64,000 nucleotides of DNA, taken from contig JAEUWI010000003.1 of the NCBI GenBank assembly GCA_016791475.1, forward strand, positions 62,001 to 126,000. The letters are read 5' to 3'. A model generated the notes under the pieces. The model worked only from the letters and a program-made list of their open reading frames with translations, did no database searches and was not told where the DNA came from. The position numbers and the translations under genes were made by a program. Each line of letters begins with the position of its first letter. The stretch's first letter is position 1. This DNA is from Candidatus Hydrogenedentota bacterium (GTDB lineage Bacteria; Hydrogenedentota; Hydrogenedentia; Hydrogenedentales; JAEUWI01). Below are positions 44,304 through 53,102 of this stretch, in pieces.

Positions 44304-45686
44304 TCAAATGGACTGTGTCGGCTCGAAAAAGGTGAGGTACGGACCCTCCGCTATGAACCGCTTCAAATAGACCGCCAGCTCCATCGCGTGGTAGTCACCC
44401 CACATGGAGGACTCGCCGCAAGGGATCGACCGGCCTTCGGGCACGTGATCCCAGCCGTTGGGGCGGTGGTAGACCGAGTGGAGCAGTAAGCCCTGGTGCG
44501 CGGGATCCTCCGAGAGATAGGGCGCGGCAAGCAGCGTCTTCGCGACTTGTAGCCCGGCCCGGAAGTATCGCGCCCCTTCTTGGGTATCCAATCCCAGATA
44601 CCGTCCAAGCCGCAGCAGGCCCTGGGCCGAAATTGCCGCCGCCGAACTGTCCAGCGGCTCGTGGGCGTTATACGGGTCGCCGGGCTCGTCGCGATAATTG
44701 GGAAAGTGAACCACCCCCGGCGCGCCCGTGTCCCAGAAGGGGATACCGTCGGCGGTTGTATTCTCGATGTAAAAATCACTGGTCGCGCGGGCCATGGCAA
44801 GCAGCATTTCTTCCACGTTGGCACGTCCCCCCTGACACGCGAGATCGTTGTCGTCCAACAAGGGAAGAAACTCCAACTCTTCCGCCGCGCCGAGCAATAC
44901 CCACGCCAGCCCGCGCGTCCAGGTGGAGAAGGGAGTGTAGCCCTGCTGCGTACTGGGGCAGCGATACTGGCCGTCCGTCATGTTGAAGATGCTTTCATGC
45001 ACGACGCGACCGTACACGTCGTAATGGTCGCGCCCCGTCCCATAGTAAACGTTGAATCGGTGCGTGTTCCGCATGTGCTCCAGCGCCCGCTGGCAGAGGG
45101 ATATCTTCTTGTCGCCTTCGCCCATAAGCACGTGGCCCAACTGGTGCGCCCGCATCAAAATACGGCAGGAGCGTATGGTGTCGCTGAACAGGGAGTGGGG
45201 GCCGTTGAAGCTGTGGATATAACCCGTGCCGTCGGCGATCCTCGACCAACGCGCGGCCTGTACGGCGCCTGAAACCTTGACGGCGAGCTCGTAAAAGGCC
45301 CGGGCGTCGTCCGCCATGGGTATCCGGCCTTCCTTGGCCAGGCGCAACACATTGCCATAGGTGGACAGGTTGTTGAAGCCATGATCGTGCACGCCCACAT
45401 GGCTGATGTGCGGCGCCATGTAATCATGTATCCGCCGCACACCCCGATCCAGATACTCGCTGTCGTCCGACGCGTCGAATTGCAGCACCAGACAACCGTA
45501 CTGAAAGCCCTGGGTCCACTCCGTCCAGCCCCGGCTCGTGTAATTGCCCGCGACGGTAAACACGGGCGAACCCTTCGCCGGATCCCATGCATTGTCGAGG
45601 TTGAGGAGTTTCGGGCCCGCCAGCGAAAAGAACTGATCGAGTTGAGTGGACAGACTGGAAGCGTTCAAAGTGTCAGGAAGGTGCAT
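44304..45686 (-). CDS. GH88-type unsaturated glucuronyl hydrolase
   Basis: 460 residues, no signal peptide, so probably cytoplasmic. It matches the (alpha/alpha)6 barrel hydrolases that remove delta-4,5-unsaturated uronates from lyase products. Asp101 in VHDHGF and Asp169 in LFSDTIRSCR correspond to the two catalytic-type aspartates. TRGLAWVLLGAAEEL, DSSAAAISAQGLLRLG and WGDYHAMELAVYLKRF are family motifs. This implies that a polysaccharide lyase acts upstream. Substrate class: glucuronate- or iduronate-containing glycans. Confidence 0.85.
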   Translation of the reverse strand: MHLPDTLNASSLSTQLDQFFSLAGPKLLNLDNAWDPAKGSPVFTVAGNYTSRGWTEWTQGFQYGCLVLQFDASDDSEYLDRGVRRIHDYMAPHISHVGVHDHGFNNLSTYGNVLRLAKEGRIPMADDARAFYELAVKVSGAVQAARWSRIADGTGYIHSFNGPHSLFSDTIRSCRILMRAHQLGHVLMGEGDKKISLCQRALEHMRNTHRFNVYYGTGRDHYDVYGRVVHESIFNMTDGQYRCPSTQQGYTPFSTWTRGLAWVLLGAAEELEFLPLLDDNDLACQGGRANVEEMLLAMARATSDFYIENTTADGIPFWDTGAPGVVHFPNYRDEPGDPYNAHEPLDSSAAAISAQGLLRLGRYLGLDTQEGARYFRAGLQVAKTLLAAPYLSEDPAHQGLLLHSVYHRPNGWDHVPEGRSIPCGESSMWGDYHAMELAVYLKRFIAEGPYLTFFEPTQSI

Positions 45687-46024
45687 GGGGCCCTCTCGGT
45701 GTTGGATACGAAATCAAAGGCGTTATTGTAGCAGTCGCCCGCCCAGCCTTCCACCCACCGGGGACGTGGCATCTTGGGAACGTACCGCCGCACGGGCGCC
45801 CGAACGGGGCAATGCGGCCACCGGACACTTGAGCTTGCTCCGGGCCGGTGAATCCCATGCCGGTGCGGCGTGTCCGCGCGGAATTCCGCAACGTTGTTGG
45901 AGTTCCATTACCTTTGCTTGTGTACCGTCCGCCACCACTTTTGTCTCTCTACGCCACCATGGTGTAACCTATTATTACCAATCGGTGACGCCATCGGCGC
46001 CCCAGACTTATGGAGTACCCCCTC
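45687..46024. other. Divergent intergenic region, no gene
   Basis: It separates the GH88-like gene (leftward) from the beta-helix gene (rightward). TATTAT at 45970-45975 could be a -10 box for the latter, without a good -35. No ORF with a plausible start and no repeat. Confidence 0.3.
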
Positions 46025-47749
46025 ATGTTTCTGTCCATGCTCATCCTCTCCCTCTCCACCCTTGGCGCCGATGTCCCCGCCACCACTACTTTCCATGTCG
46101 CTCCGAACGGAAGTGATTCGGCGGCTGGCAGCCAGGAGGCCCCTTTCGCCTCCCTTGATCGCGTGCAAGCCGCTGTGCGGGACACGATTGCCGCAGGCCT
46201 GACCCAACCGATTTCCGTGGAACTCCGCGCGGGCACTTACAGCCTTACCGAGGCGTTGGAATTTGGTCCGGAAGATGGTGGTACAGAGGCCTTCAGCGTC
46301 ACTTACCGCGCCTTCGAAGGCGAGCACGTTACGATCTCCGGCGGACGCGCCATCACAGGCTGGAAAAAGGCCAAGAGCAATCAGTGGACCGTGGAAATCC
46401 CCGAAGCCGCCAACGGCGCATGGTCCTTTCGCGAGCTCTTCAGGGATGGCGAGCGCTTGCCCCGTGGACGCTTCCCGAATGCCCCGGAACTCCTGCGCGT
46501 CTCCGGGGTTTCGGAGGATCTCACCGGGATCGTTCTGAGCAACGCACCGGGCGTCGACAACCTCTCGGGCAGTAATGCGGAGCTCGTGATGTTTCAGAAC
46601 TGGTCCATCTCCCGGGTGCTTGTGGATTCCTCGGCCGACCAGACCCTCAAGCTCAAGAACCCGATGGGATGGGTCGGTCATGGCGATATGACCAGCGCCA
46701 GTACGAACAAGCCCACGTATCTCGAAAACGCACTCGCGTTTGTCGATGTACCGGGCGAGTGGTACCTGCACTATGATACCGGACTGTTGACCTATCAGGC
46801 GGAAGAAGGGGAAGACCCGAACACGCGCGCCTTCGTCGCACCGGTCGCGGAACAACTACTGTCCGTCAAGGGCACGCCCGAGCAACCTGTGCGCAATCTA
46901 CATTTCGAGGGGATCACCTTCGAACACACCTACTGGCCGCTGCCCGACTTTGGCTATCTGGGCATTCAGGCGGGCCACTACGGCACCACGGTGAAAGATC
47001 CCACCTATGTGCTGCCGCTGGCGCTCGAATTCATCTACGCCGAGGCTTGCGGCCTTACCCGCTGCCACCTCGCGCGGATGGGCGCCTGTGCCGTCGGGTT
47101 TGGCGCCGGCACGCGGCGCAATCGTGTGGAAGAATGCACCATTGAAGATATTGGCGGCAACGGCATCATGGTCGGGTGGCGCGGTCATGGTGAGATGGCC
47201 CGCCAGTCCAGCGATGAGGACGGTTATCTGGCCGCGGACTGGGCCAATCCCGGCGATGTGCCGATTGAGAATGTTGTCAACGGCAATCTGGTGCAACGTT
47301 GTGGTGCGGTAAACCATGGTTGCGTGGGAATCTTCGACGCCTTCGCCCAGAGCACGGCCATCACGCACAATGTAGTGCGGGATCTACCCTACACCGGCAT
47401 CTCCGTCGGTTTTCGCTGGAATGAATCGGGTACCAGCCAGCGCGGCGGACGAATCGCCTACAACCACGTTTACGACACGATGAAGATGCTGGCCGACGGC
47501 GGCTGCCTCTACACCTTGGGCAGCCAGCCGGGAGCGGTAATCCTGGGCAATGTTTTTCATACCGTGCACCGCAGCGCCTACGCCCACGGGGGCGCGCCCA
47601 ACAACGGTATTTTCTTCGACCAGGGCAGCAAGGGCTTTCACGTCGAGGGCAACACGATCTACGACACCAGCGGCGATCCCATCCGTTTCAACCAGTGTGG
47701 TGAAGATTCCATGACCTGGAAAGACAACCAGTTTGGCGTGGGGCGCTGA
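46025..47749 (+). CDS. Secreted right-handed parallel beta-helix protein (GH141/pectate-lyase-like)
   Basis: 574 residues from ATG 46025, with GGAG (46012-46015) 9 nt before; an upstream in-frame ATG at 46010 has no ribosome-binding site. The signal peptide ends LSTLGADV. The family look is FHVAPNGSDSAAGSQEAPFASLDRVQ at the start, then GEHVTISGGRAITGWKK and SFRELFRDGERLPRGRFPN, resembling GH141-like glycosidases. Parallel beta-helix coils with NGIMVGW, NLVQRCG, TGISVGF and NGIFFDQGSKG follow. A sugar-active role is likely, but the exact family and substrate are unproven. Confidence 0.8.
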   Translation: MFLSMLILSLSTLGADVPATTTFHVAPNGSDSAAGSQEAPFASLDRVQAAVRDTIAAGLTQPISVELRAGTYSLTEALEFGPEDGGTEAFSVTYRAFEGEHVTISGGRAITGWKKAKSNQWTVEIPEAANGAWSFRELFRDGERLPRGRFPNAPELLRVSGVSEDLTGIVLSNAPGVDNLSGSNAELVMFQNWSISRVLVDSSADQTLKLKNPMGWVGHGDMTSASTNKPTYLENALAFVDVPGEWYLHYDTGLLTYQAEEGEDPNTRAFVAPVAEQLLSVKGTPEQPVRNLHFEGITFEHTYWPLPDFGYLGIQAGHYGTTVKDPTYVLPLALEFIYAEACGLTRCHLARMGACAVGFGAGTRRNRVEECTIEDIGGNGIMVGWRGHGEMARQSSDEDGYLAADWANPGDVPIENVVNGNLVQRCGAVNHGCVGIFDAFAQSTAITHNVVRDLPYTGISVGFRWNESGTSQRGGRIAYNHVYDTMKMLADGGCLYTLGSQPGAVILGNVFHTVHRSAYAHGGAPNNGIFFDQGSKGFHVEGNTIYDTSGDPIRFNQCGEDSMTWKDNQFGVGR

Positions 47750-48004
47750 AAATAATTCCGGAAGGCAATGTTTGAAAATGCTCGCGAACCGTCATTTTGG
47801 ATGGGCAAGCCGGATCGGGGACCTCGTTATTGTTTGAAGGCGCTATTCCTGATGGCGTCCAGACGAGCGTTGCTTGATTGAGGTGGCACTTCGTGGACTG
47901 CGAACATTCTCGTCCAGTCTACTTCAGCAAGGCCAATTCTTTGTGCTTTTTGCGCACGCTTGCAAAACAATAGGGGTAGGGCCTTCTCAACCGAATCCGC
48001 ATCC
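47750..48004. other. Convergent intergenic region
   Basis: No ORF of interest, no clear terminator and no repeat that I can see between the beta-helix gene and the sulfatase-fold lipoprotein gene. Confidence 0.3.
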
Positions 48005-49585
48005 TCACAAATACCCCATCGTCTCCAGCCCCTCAATCACCTCGGGGTCGATGCGCTCGATCCCTTCCGTCGGCTCCGCCCCTTCGCTCGCCCCTTCGGC
48101 AAGCGTCTTCAACCCCTTCGTCACATATTCCGGCCCAAAAGGATCGCTGTCAACGCCCGCAGGCAGCGCGGAGCGAAAGGGAACTGAGGCCCTCTGATAC
48201 GCCTTCATCAACGCCCGACCCCGTTCCAGCACTTCGGGCATCTCACGCGCCACATCATGCTTTTCATCCGGGTCCGCCTTTAAATCATAGAGCGCCTCCC
48301 GTTCCGGCGGGGCCCAGGGGTTCATTGGCAGGAAATCCGCCGTGCGCGCCTCGGCCGCCATGACATTCTGCAACATCCAGAATTGCGCGTATTCCTGTCC
48401 CTCAAGCCAGCGAGGTCCAGCAATGTATTTGTATTGTTCGAAAACTACCGAATGAAGCTGCGCACGGCTCTCGGGAAAGAGGCTGGCATAGATGGGCCCC
48501 CTTCTCGGCACATAGCCCCACGCCTCGTCCCGCGCCTGGAAGAGATACTGCCCCGCTTCCGGCGCTCCATAGGCCTCATGGGGTACGTGCAGGCAACGGA
48601 GCAGCGTGGGCATGATGTCCACAATGGACACAGGATCTCTCACGCGCCGCGGTGCGAATAGGGAAGGGGCCCAGAGAATCATGGGAATGCGCAAAGTCTC
48701 CTCATGAAGATTCCAGGCATGATCCGCGAAGCCGTGCTCCATGAATTCCTCGCCATGATCAGAAACCAGAACAATTACGGTCCTGGAGAGGGTGCCCAGC
48801 TTCTCCAGCCCCTCCACATATCGACGAATCGATCCATCGATAAAGGCGATCTCGGCGTCATAGTGTTTTCTTAACTCCGCGAGGCGCGGATCGTCCGCCT
48901 TCATTCCGCGGGCCACCAGCGCCGCGGGGTGCACCTCGCTGGCGGGGTCCATGAGCTCCCGGTCGATATCAAATGGCCTGAGAAAGGCCTCCGGCGGATT
49001 GTAAGGGGCGTGGGGCGCATAATAGTGCAGATACTGGAACGTGGGTACGTCCCGGTGGCGCTCGGCAAAGGCCAGGGCCGCGTCCGTCAACTTGTCATCC
49101 AGGGCGGATGTATTGGGAACGCTGGGAAATAGCTCCGACTCCTGAAAGCTGTCATAGAAGCCTTTAAAGCGCATAACAAAGGAGGTGGAGAAGATACCGG
49201 TCCGATATCCCGCCCGCTGGAAGAGACCGGGCAAGTTTTCCTCCATCGGCGCGGGCCGTGCGGTCCAGCCGAGTCCCGATTCGCTCATGGCCGGTGGACG
49301 TCCGGTGAGCAGCGCGGCTACGGCCTCGCCGGTAAAGGTGGACGCGGAACGGGCCTCTTCGAAAAGAACACCTTCCTTCGCAAGGCCGTCGATGAAGGGC
49401 GAGGTTGGCTTGTCATGGCCAAAGCACCCCAGGTGATCGGGGCGCAGGGTGTCGACGAGTATCACAGCGACGTTGTAACCCGCGCCGGGCGCGGCCGCCT
49501 CTTTCTCCTCCGCAGGCCGACAGGCGGTCAGCATGGCCGTACATACGAGCAGGAGCAATAAAGACGAGACTGAGAAGGTGCGCAT
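48005..49585 (-). CDS. Sulfatase-fold lipoprotein with Thr in place of the formylglycine Cys
   Basis: 526 residues. The lipobox LTAC (Cys22) predicts a lipid anchor. The metal-binding start LVDTLRPDHLG and VLVSDHGEEFMEHGF place it in the alkaline phosphatase/sulfatase superfamily. Aligned with true sulfatases, the CxPxR nucleophile motif reads TGEAV, in the stretch STFTGEAVAALLTGRPP, so Thr85 occupies the nucleophile position. That matches phosphoglycerol or phosphoethanolamine transferase-like members rather than formylglycine sulfatases. The C-terminal segment has a long Glu-rich tail. The gene is last in the bsh run, 18 nt downstream of the GT-C membrane glycosyltransferase. Confidence 0.8.
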   Translation of the reverse strand: MRTFSVSSLLLLLVCTAMLTACRPAEEKEAAAPGAGYNVAVILVDTLRPDHLGCFGHDKPTSPFIDGLAKEGVLFEEARSASTFTGEAVAALLTGRPPAMSESGLGWTARPAPMEENLPGLFQRAGYRTGIFSTSFVMRFKGFYDSFQESELFPSVPNTSALDDKLTDAALAFAERHRDVPTFQYLHYYAPHAPYNPPEAFLRPFDIDRELMDPASEVHPAALVARGMKADDPRLAELRKHYDAEIAFIDGSIRRYVEGLEKLGTLSRTVIVLVSDHGEEFMEHGFADHAWNLHEETLRIPMILWAPSLFAPRRVRDPVSIVDIMPTLLRCLHVPHEAYGAPEAGQYLFQARDEAWGYVPRRGPIYASLFPESRAQLHSVVFEQYKYIAGPRWLEGQEYAQFWMLQNVMAAEARTADFLPMNPWAPPEREALYDLKADPDEKHDVAREMPEVLERGRALMKAYQRASVPFRSALPAGVDSDPFGPEYVTKGLKTLAEGASEGAEPTEGIERIDPEVIEGLETMGYL

Positions 49586-49603
49586 GAAATGGCCTGCGGG
49601 CTG

Positions 49604-51235
49604 CTAGGGAGTATTGGATGCCTTCGAGGTGAATTCAGCGAGAACAACCGCCTGTACACCCCCAGCATCATAGTAAAAGACCTCGACACCGCGCAATGGC
49701 TCGTGAAAGACGAATACGGCGCTGTTCGATTGTTTCTCCACAACCTTGATCCGGTCTTCGCGATCTTCCTCACTAAATCCCGAACGGGCATCGAGGCTCC
49801 GAAGCTCCATGGCGCCCGGTGGACCTTCCGGCGCCGGGCCGAAAGAAAAGCGGTAGTCGCGCTGGTACATTCCCGTCGCGAAGAGCGCCTCGGCCACGGG
49901 AGTGTCGATGGGATGAGGACCGAAATGCTCCAGCGCCTCAGGCAGACCGGTCCGAAACACCAGGGCCCCCCCGAAGGTGTCGGGCTTATTCACGAGCAGA
50001 ATCCCGCCGCCTTTGTGTTGCTCCTGGATGCCCGCCACTATCACGCGCGCGATTGTGGCGGCTCCGCGCCAATACAGGACGCCGGAAACAAGCACGGCGG
50101 ATTGAAAGAGGACGATGGCGCAAAGCGATACCACCCGGGTGCGCCGGACGCACAGACGGGCCAAGCCAAGGCCGAGCCCCATGGCGGCAAAGACAGAGGC
50201 CAGATAGAGGTAACGCTCGCCTTCAATCTCACTCAGGTAGATTCGAACGTTGAAAACAGGAACAAGGGCCGCCAAGAAGGCCATTGCACAGAACACACCC
50301 GCGGTCGGACGACGCCAGCCGCGCCAGGCCAGCACAAGCAGAAGGGCGATAAAACACCCAAGCCACGCGATGGCCAGCGTGCCTTGCAGGGCGGGCATGG
50401 CGTCCAGCAAGCGGGCTGGGAGGGGCGGCAGCAATGCCCGCCACAGGAAATGGCCCAGCGACTGGGCTACAAGATCCGGCTGGGCCCGCAGGTGGCCGTG
50501 GGCGCCATAACCGCCGACAAGACTTCCCAACACCGCCCGGCGAAAAAAGAAGTAAAGGACCACGAGGAGAATGTGGGAGAGAAACGCCACGACCTGGGAC
50601 CGCGGCAAGGCGCTTGCCCTCGATCGGTGCCACATCAACATCAGACACAACATCAAGAGCAGGGGCGCCGAAAAGGCAGACTCCTTCGAGAGCAACGCCA
50701 GGCCCAGGCCGGTCACACTGAACACCCAGGCGCGGGAAAGGAAAGAAATCAACATGAGAAGAATGAAAAAGGCCCCCAGGAGGTCGCCCCGGCACGCAAT
50801 CCACGATACCGCCTCGGCATGACAGCCCAGCACGAGGAACAGGAGCCCCGCAGCCATCGGACCAAAGCGCGAGGCGCGCGCCTGGTCGCCCTGAACGACA
50901 AGTGCAAGTTTGATTACCAGCAGGCTGTTTGCGACGTGGAGCGCGATGTTGACGAAGTGGGCGGGAAGGGGGTTGAGCCCCCAGAGTTGATAATCCAGCC
51001 AGAAACTCAGCCCTGTAAGCGGGCGAAGGAAGCCCCCGCCTTCCGGCCCCGGCCAGAAGGGCAGCCCGCCCTCAATTACCCTGGCATAATGAAGAAAGTC
51101 GTCGCTTGCATACCAGGAAAACAGCGCCGGGGCGTAGAGAAGGCCTCCCACGGCCGAGTACACCGCCACCAACCCCGACCAGTCGCGAAGAGACAGTTCC
51201 GGCCCTTCTCCGTCTGGCTGTTCGGCGCCCGACAT
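49604..51235 (-). CDS. Polytopic GT-C-type membrane glycosyltransferase
   Basis: 543 residues from ATG 51235, 2 nt after the bshA stop; GTG 51259 is an alternative that would overlap bshA. Ten or more membrane helices are predicted. The N-terminal loop WYASDDFLHYAR carries an acidic pair in the position of the GT-C catalytic motif, and TGLSFWLDYQLWGLNPLPAHFVNIALHVANSLLV is characteristic of a bacterial family of TPR-less oligosaccharide or mannosyl-type transferases. A soluble C-terminal domain of about 150 residues follows. No role in thiol synthesis is expected; it may simply share the transcript. Confidence 0.7.
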   Translation of the reverse strand: MSGAEQPDGEGPELSLRDWSGLVAVYSAVGGLLYAPALFSWYASDDFLHYARVIEGGLPFWPGPEGGGFLRPLTGLSFWLDYQLWGLNPLPAHFVNIALHVANSLLVIKLALVVQGDQARASRFGPMAAGLLFLVLGCHAEAVSWIACRGDLLGAFFILLMLISFLSRAWVFSVTGLGLALLSKESAFSAPLLLMLCLMLMWHRSRASALPRSQVVAFLSHILLVVLYFFFRRAVLGSLVGGYGAHGHLRAQPDLVAQSLGHFLWRALLPPLPARLLDAMPALQGTLAIAWLGCFIALLLVLAWRGWRRPTAGVFCAMAFLAALVPVFNVRIYLSEIEGERYLYLASVFAAMGLGLGLARLCVRRTRVVSLCAIVLFQSAVLVSGVLYWRGAATIARVIVAGIQEQHKGGGILLVNKPDTFGGALVFRTGLPEALEHFGPHPIDTPVAEALFATGMYQRDYRFSFGPAPEGPPGAMELRSLDARSGFSEEDREDRIKVVEKQSNSAVFVFHEPLRGVEVFYYDAGGVQAVVLAEFTSKASNTP

Positions 51236-51237
51236 CG

Positions 51238-52389
51238 CTATGCCATCAGCGGAGCACACGTGCCCGCGCGACGCATGGCGATGACTTCCCGGTACACGTC
51301 CTCGTACTGGTTCACCGCATCATCCCGGCGAAATCCCGTCAAGGCCCGCTCCTGACCTTTGAGCCCCATGTCCCGCGCGAGAGCGTCATTGGTTAAGAGT
51401 TCGATCGCGCACTGGGCCATGTGTTCAATATCGCCCACTTCGCACAGGTAGCCCGATACGCCGTGCTCGATCACCTCGGTAATGCCTCCGCTCGCCGTTG
51501 CAATAACCGGCACCTTGCACGCCATAGCCTCCAGGGGAACCAATCCGAAGCTCTCGTGCTCGCTGGGCTGGATCACCAGATCCGCACAGGGGATAATCGT
51601 TTCCACGTTCTCGTAGTTGCCCAGATACTTTATCCGGTCCGAGATGCCGAGCTGTTTGGCCACACCCACCGCCGCCATGCGCTCCGGCCCTTCTCCGACC
51701 ATGACCAGCGTGGCGTCGACCTTTTCCAGCACCCGCTTGAACACACGCACCACGTCGGTGACGCGCTTCACGGGGCGGAAGTTGGATATGTGCATGATGA
51801 TCTTCGAGCCATCACAACCCAGCTCGCAGCGATTGGTCACGCTCCCGTTGAATTTCTCGTGGTCCAGAAAATTGTAGACCGTGCGCACGGGCCGTTCCAG
51901 CTTGAACTCCCGCATGGTTTCGTCGTTGAGCCACTGGGAAACCGCCGTGACCGCGCAGCTTCGCTCCATCGCGAATTTCGTCACACGAAAAAAGGACGGA
52001 TCGCTGCCCACCAGCGTGATGTCCGTACCGTGGAGCGTGGTTACAATGCCGAATCGCTTCTCTTCGGGAAGCATCTCGTTGGCAAAAATTGCCGCGGCCG
52101 CATTGGGAATCGCGTAGTGGGCGTGCCAGATATCGATGTCATATTCTTCCGCCACATCGGCGATTTTGGTGGCCAGCGCCAGGGAATAGGGCGGCGTACG
52201 GAACAGGGGATACGATACCGCGTCGACCACGTGAAAGAGGAGGTTGGAGCGGTACTCTTTGTGGCGAAAAGGCGGCTCGGACGTGACAAAGTGCACCGTA
52301 TGGCCGCGGTCGGCCAGCGCAAAGCCCAGTTCGGTCGCCATGATGCCGCTGCCGCCGGCGGAGGGATGGCATGTAATGCCGATTTTCAT
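51238..52389 (-). CDS. bshA: N-acetyl-alpha-D-glucosaminyl L-malate synthase
   Basis: 383 residues, GT4 retaining glycosyltransferase that joins GlcNAc from UDP-GlcNAc to L-malate, step 1 of bacillithiol synthesis. The start MKIGITCHPSAGGSGIMATE, the sugar-binding loop HGTDITLVGSDPSF, NFRPVKRV and the EX7E-type segment EHESFGLVPLEAMAC are the diagnostic BshA traits. The start ATG overlaps the bshB1 stop (ATGA at 52386-52389), which shows translational coupling. Adjacent bshB1 and bshC remove the ambiguity of a lone GT4 gene. Confidence 0.95.
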   Translation of the reverse strand: MKIGITCHPSAGGSGIMATELGFALADRGHTVHFVTSEPPFRHKEYRSNLLFHVVDAVSYPLFRTPPYSLALATKIADVAEEYDIDIWHAHYAIPNAAAAIFANEMLPEEKRFGIVTTLHGTDITLVGSDPSFFRVTKFAMERSCAVTAVSQWLNDETMREFKLERPVRTVYNFLDHEKFNGSVTNRCELGCDGSKIIMHISNFRPVKRVTDVVRVFKRVLEKVDATLVMVGEGPERMAAVGVAKQLGISDRIKYLGNYENVETIIPCADLVIQPSEHESFGLVPLEAMACKVPVIATASGGITEVIEHGVSGYLCEVGDIEHMAQCAIELLTNDALARDMGLKGQERALTGFRRDDAVNQYEDVYREVIAMRRAGTCAPLMA

Positions 52390-53102
52390 GTGTGCTTCTC
52401 CAGTTCCGGCGGCAGGTCCATGGCCACCGGTAGTGTGCCATAGAGCGGCTCGCCGTAGCGAACGCCGATGCGGGCCCCCCAGTATTCGGCTCGGGTCGTA
52501 ATACCCTCCCAGAATGCGGACGAGGCGATCAGGGTCTCGGGCCCGGTATAGTCGGGGTTGTAAAATTGGGATCGGAAAGCGCGCAGCGCAGTCAGCTTAT
52601 GCTCAAAGACGGCGGAAATATCAACCACGTGCGTCGGGGATTCTTCGTCTGATTCGTACGCGCGATAATAGTAAACTGTGCCCGCGCGATGAGGGGCTTG
52701 TCCCGTATCCACGCCATGGACACCGGCAAAAAAGTTGGCGTCCCGCACCAGCGAATGGGCCGCGCTATGATCCGGATGGCGATCGGGCGCCATCGGGGCC
52801 AACAGCAAGGCCGGTTTCAATTCACGCAGTATACGTATCAATACGAGACGCTGCTCCGGCGTATTCATGATGCCACCGTCTGGAAGTCCCGCATTGCGCC
52901 GCCCCAGAATGCCCAGCAGTCTCGCGGACTCCAGGGCCTCGACTTTACGCTCGGCCGCGGTGCCCCGTGAACCCAGCTCGCCTTTGGTCAGATCGAGCAC
53001 CACCGCGGACTTCCCAGCCCGGCCGAGCTTGCACAGCAGGCCGCCCACGCCCAGGTCGGCGTCGTCCGGGTGAGCGCCTATCGCCAACACGTCTATACTC
53101 AC
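52386..53102 (-). CDS. bshB1: Bacillithiol biosynthesis deacetylase BshB1
   Basis: 238 residues of the LmbE/PIG-L zinc-dependent deacetylase family. The metal ligands are in IGAHPDDADLG (His11, Asp14) and in the downstream HPDHSAAH. It deacetylates GlcNAc-malate to glucosaminyl-malate. GTG start overlaps the bshC stop by 4 bases (GTGA, 53099-53102). Position between bshA and bshC makes the assignment firm; without that context an LmbE-family enzyme could serve mycothiol or antibiotic pathways. Confidence 0.93.
   Translation of the reverse strand: MSIDVLAIGAHPDDADLGVGGLLCKLGRAGKSAVVLDLTKGELGSRGTAAERKVEALESARLLGILGRRNAGLPDGGIMNTPEQRLVLIRILRELKPALLLAPMAPDRHPDHSAAHSLVRDANFFAGVHGVDTGQAPHRAGTVYYYRAYESDEESPTHVVDISAVFEHKLTALRAFRSQFYNPDYTGPETLIASSAFWEGITTRAEYWGARIGVRYGEPLYGTLPVAMDLPPELEKHT

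Noticed and set aside
49589-51355. Plus-strand ORF of 588 codons over the GT-C gene
   Set aside because: Highly charged, low-complexity translation; antisense shadow of a membrane-protein gene.
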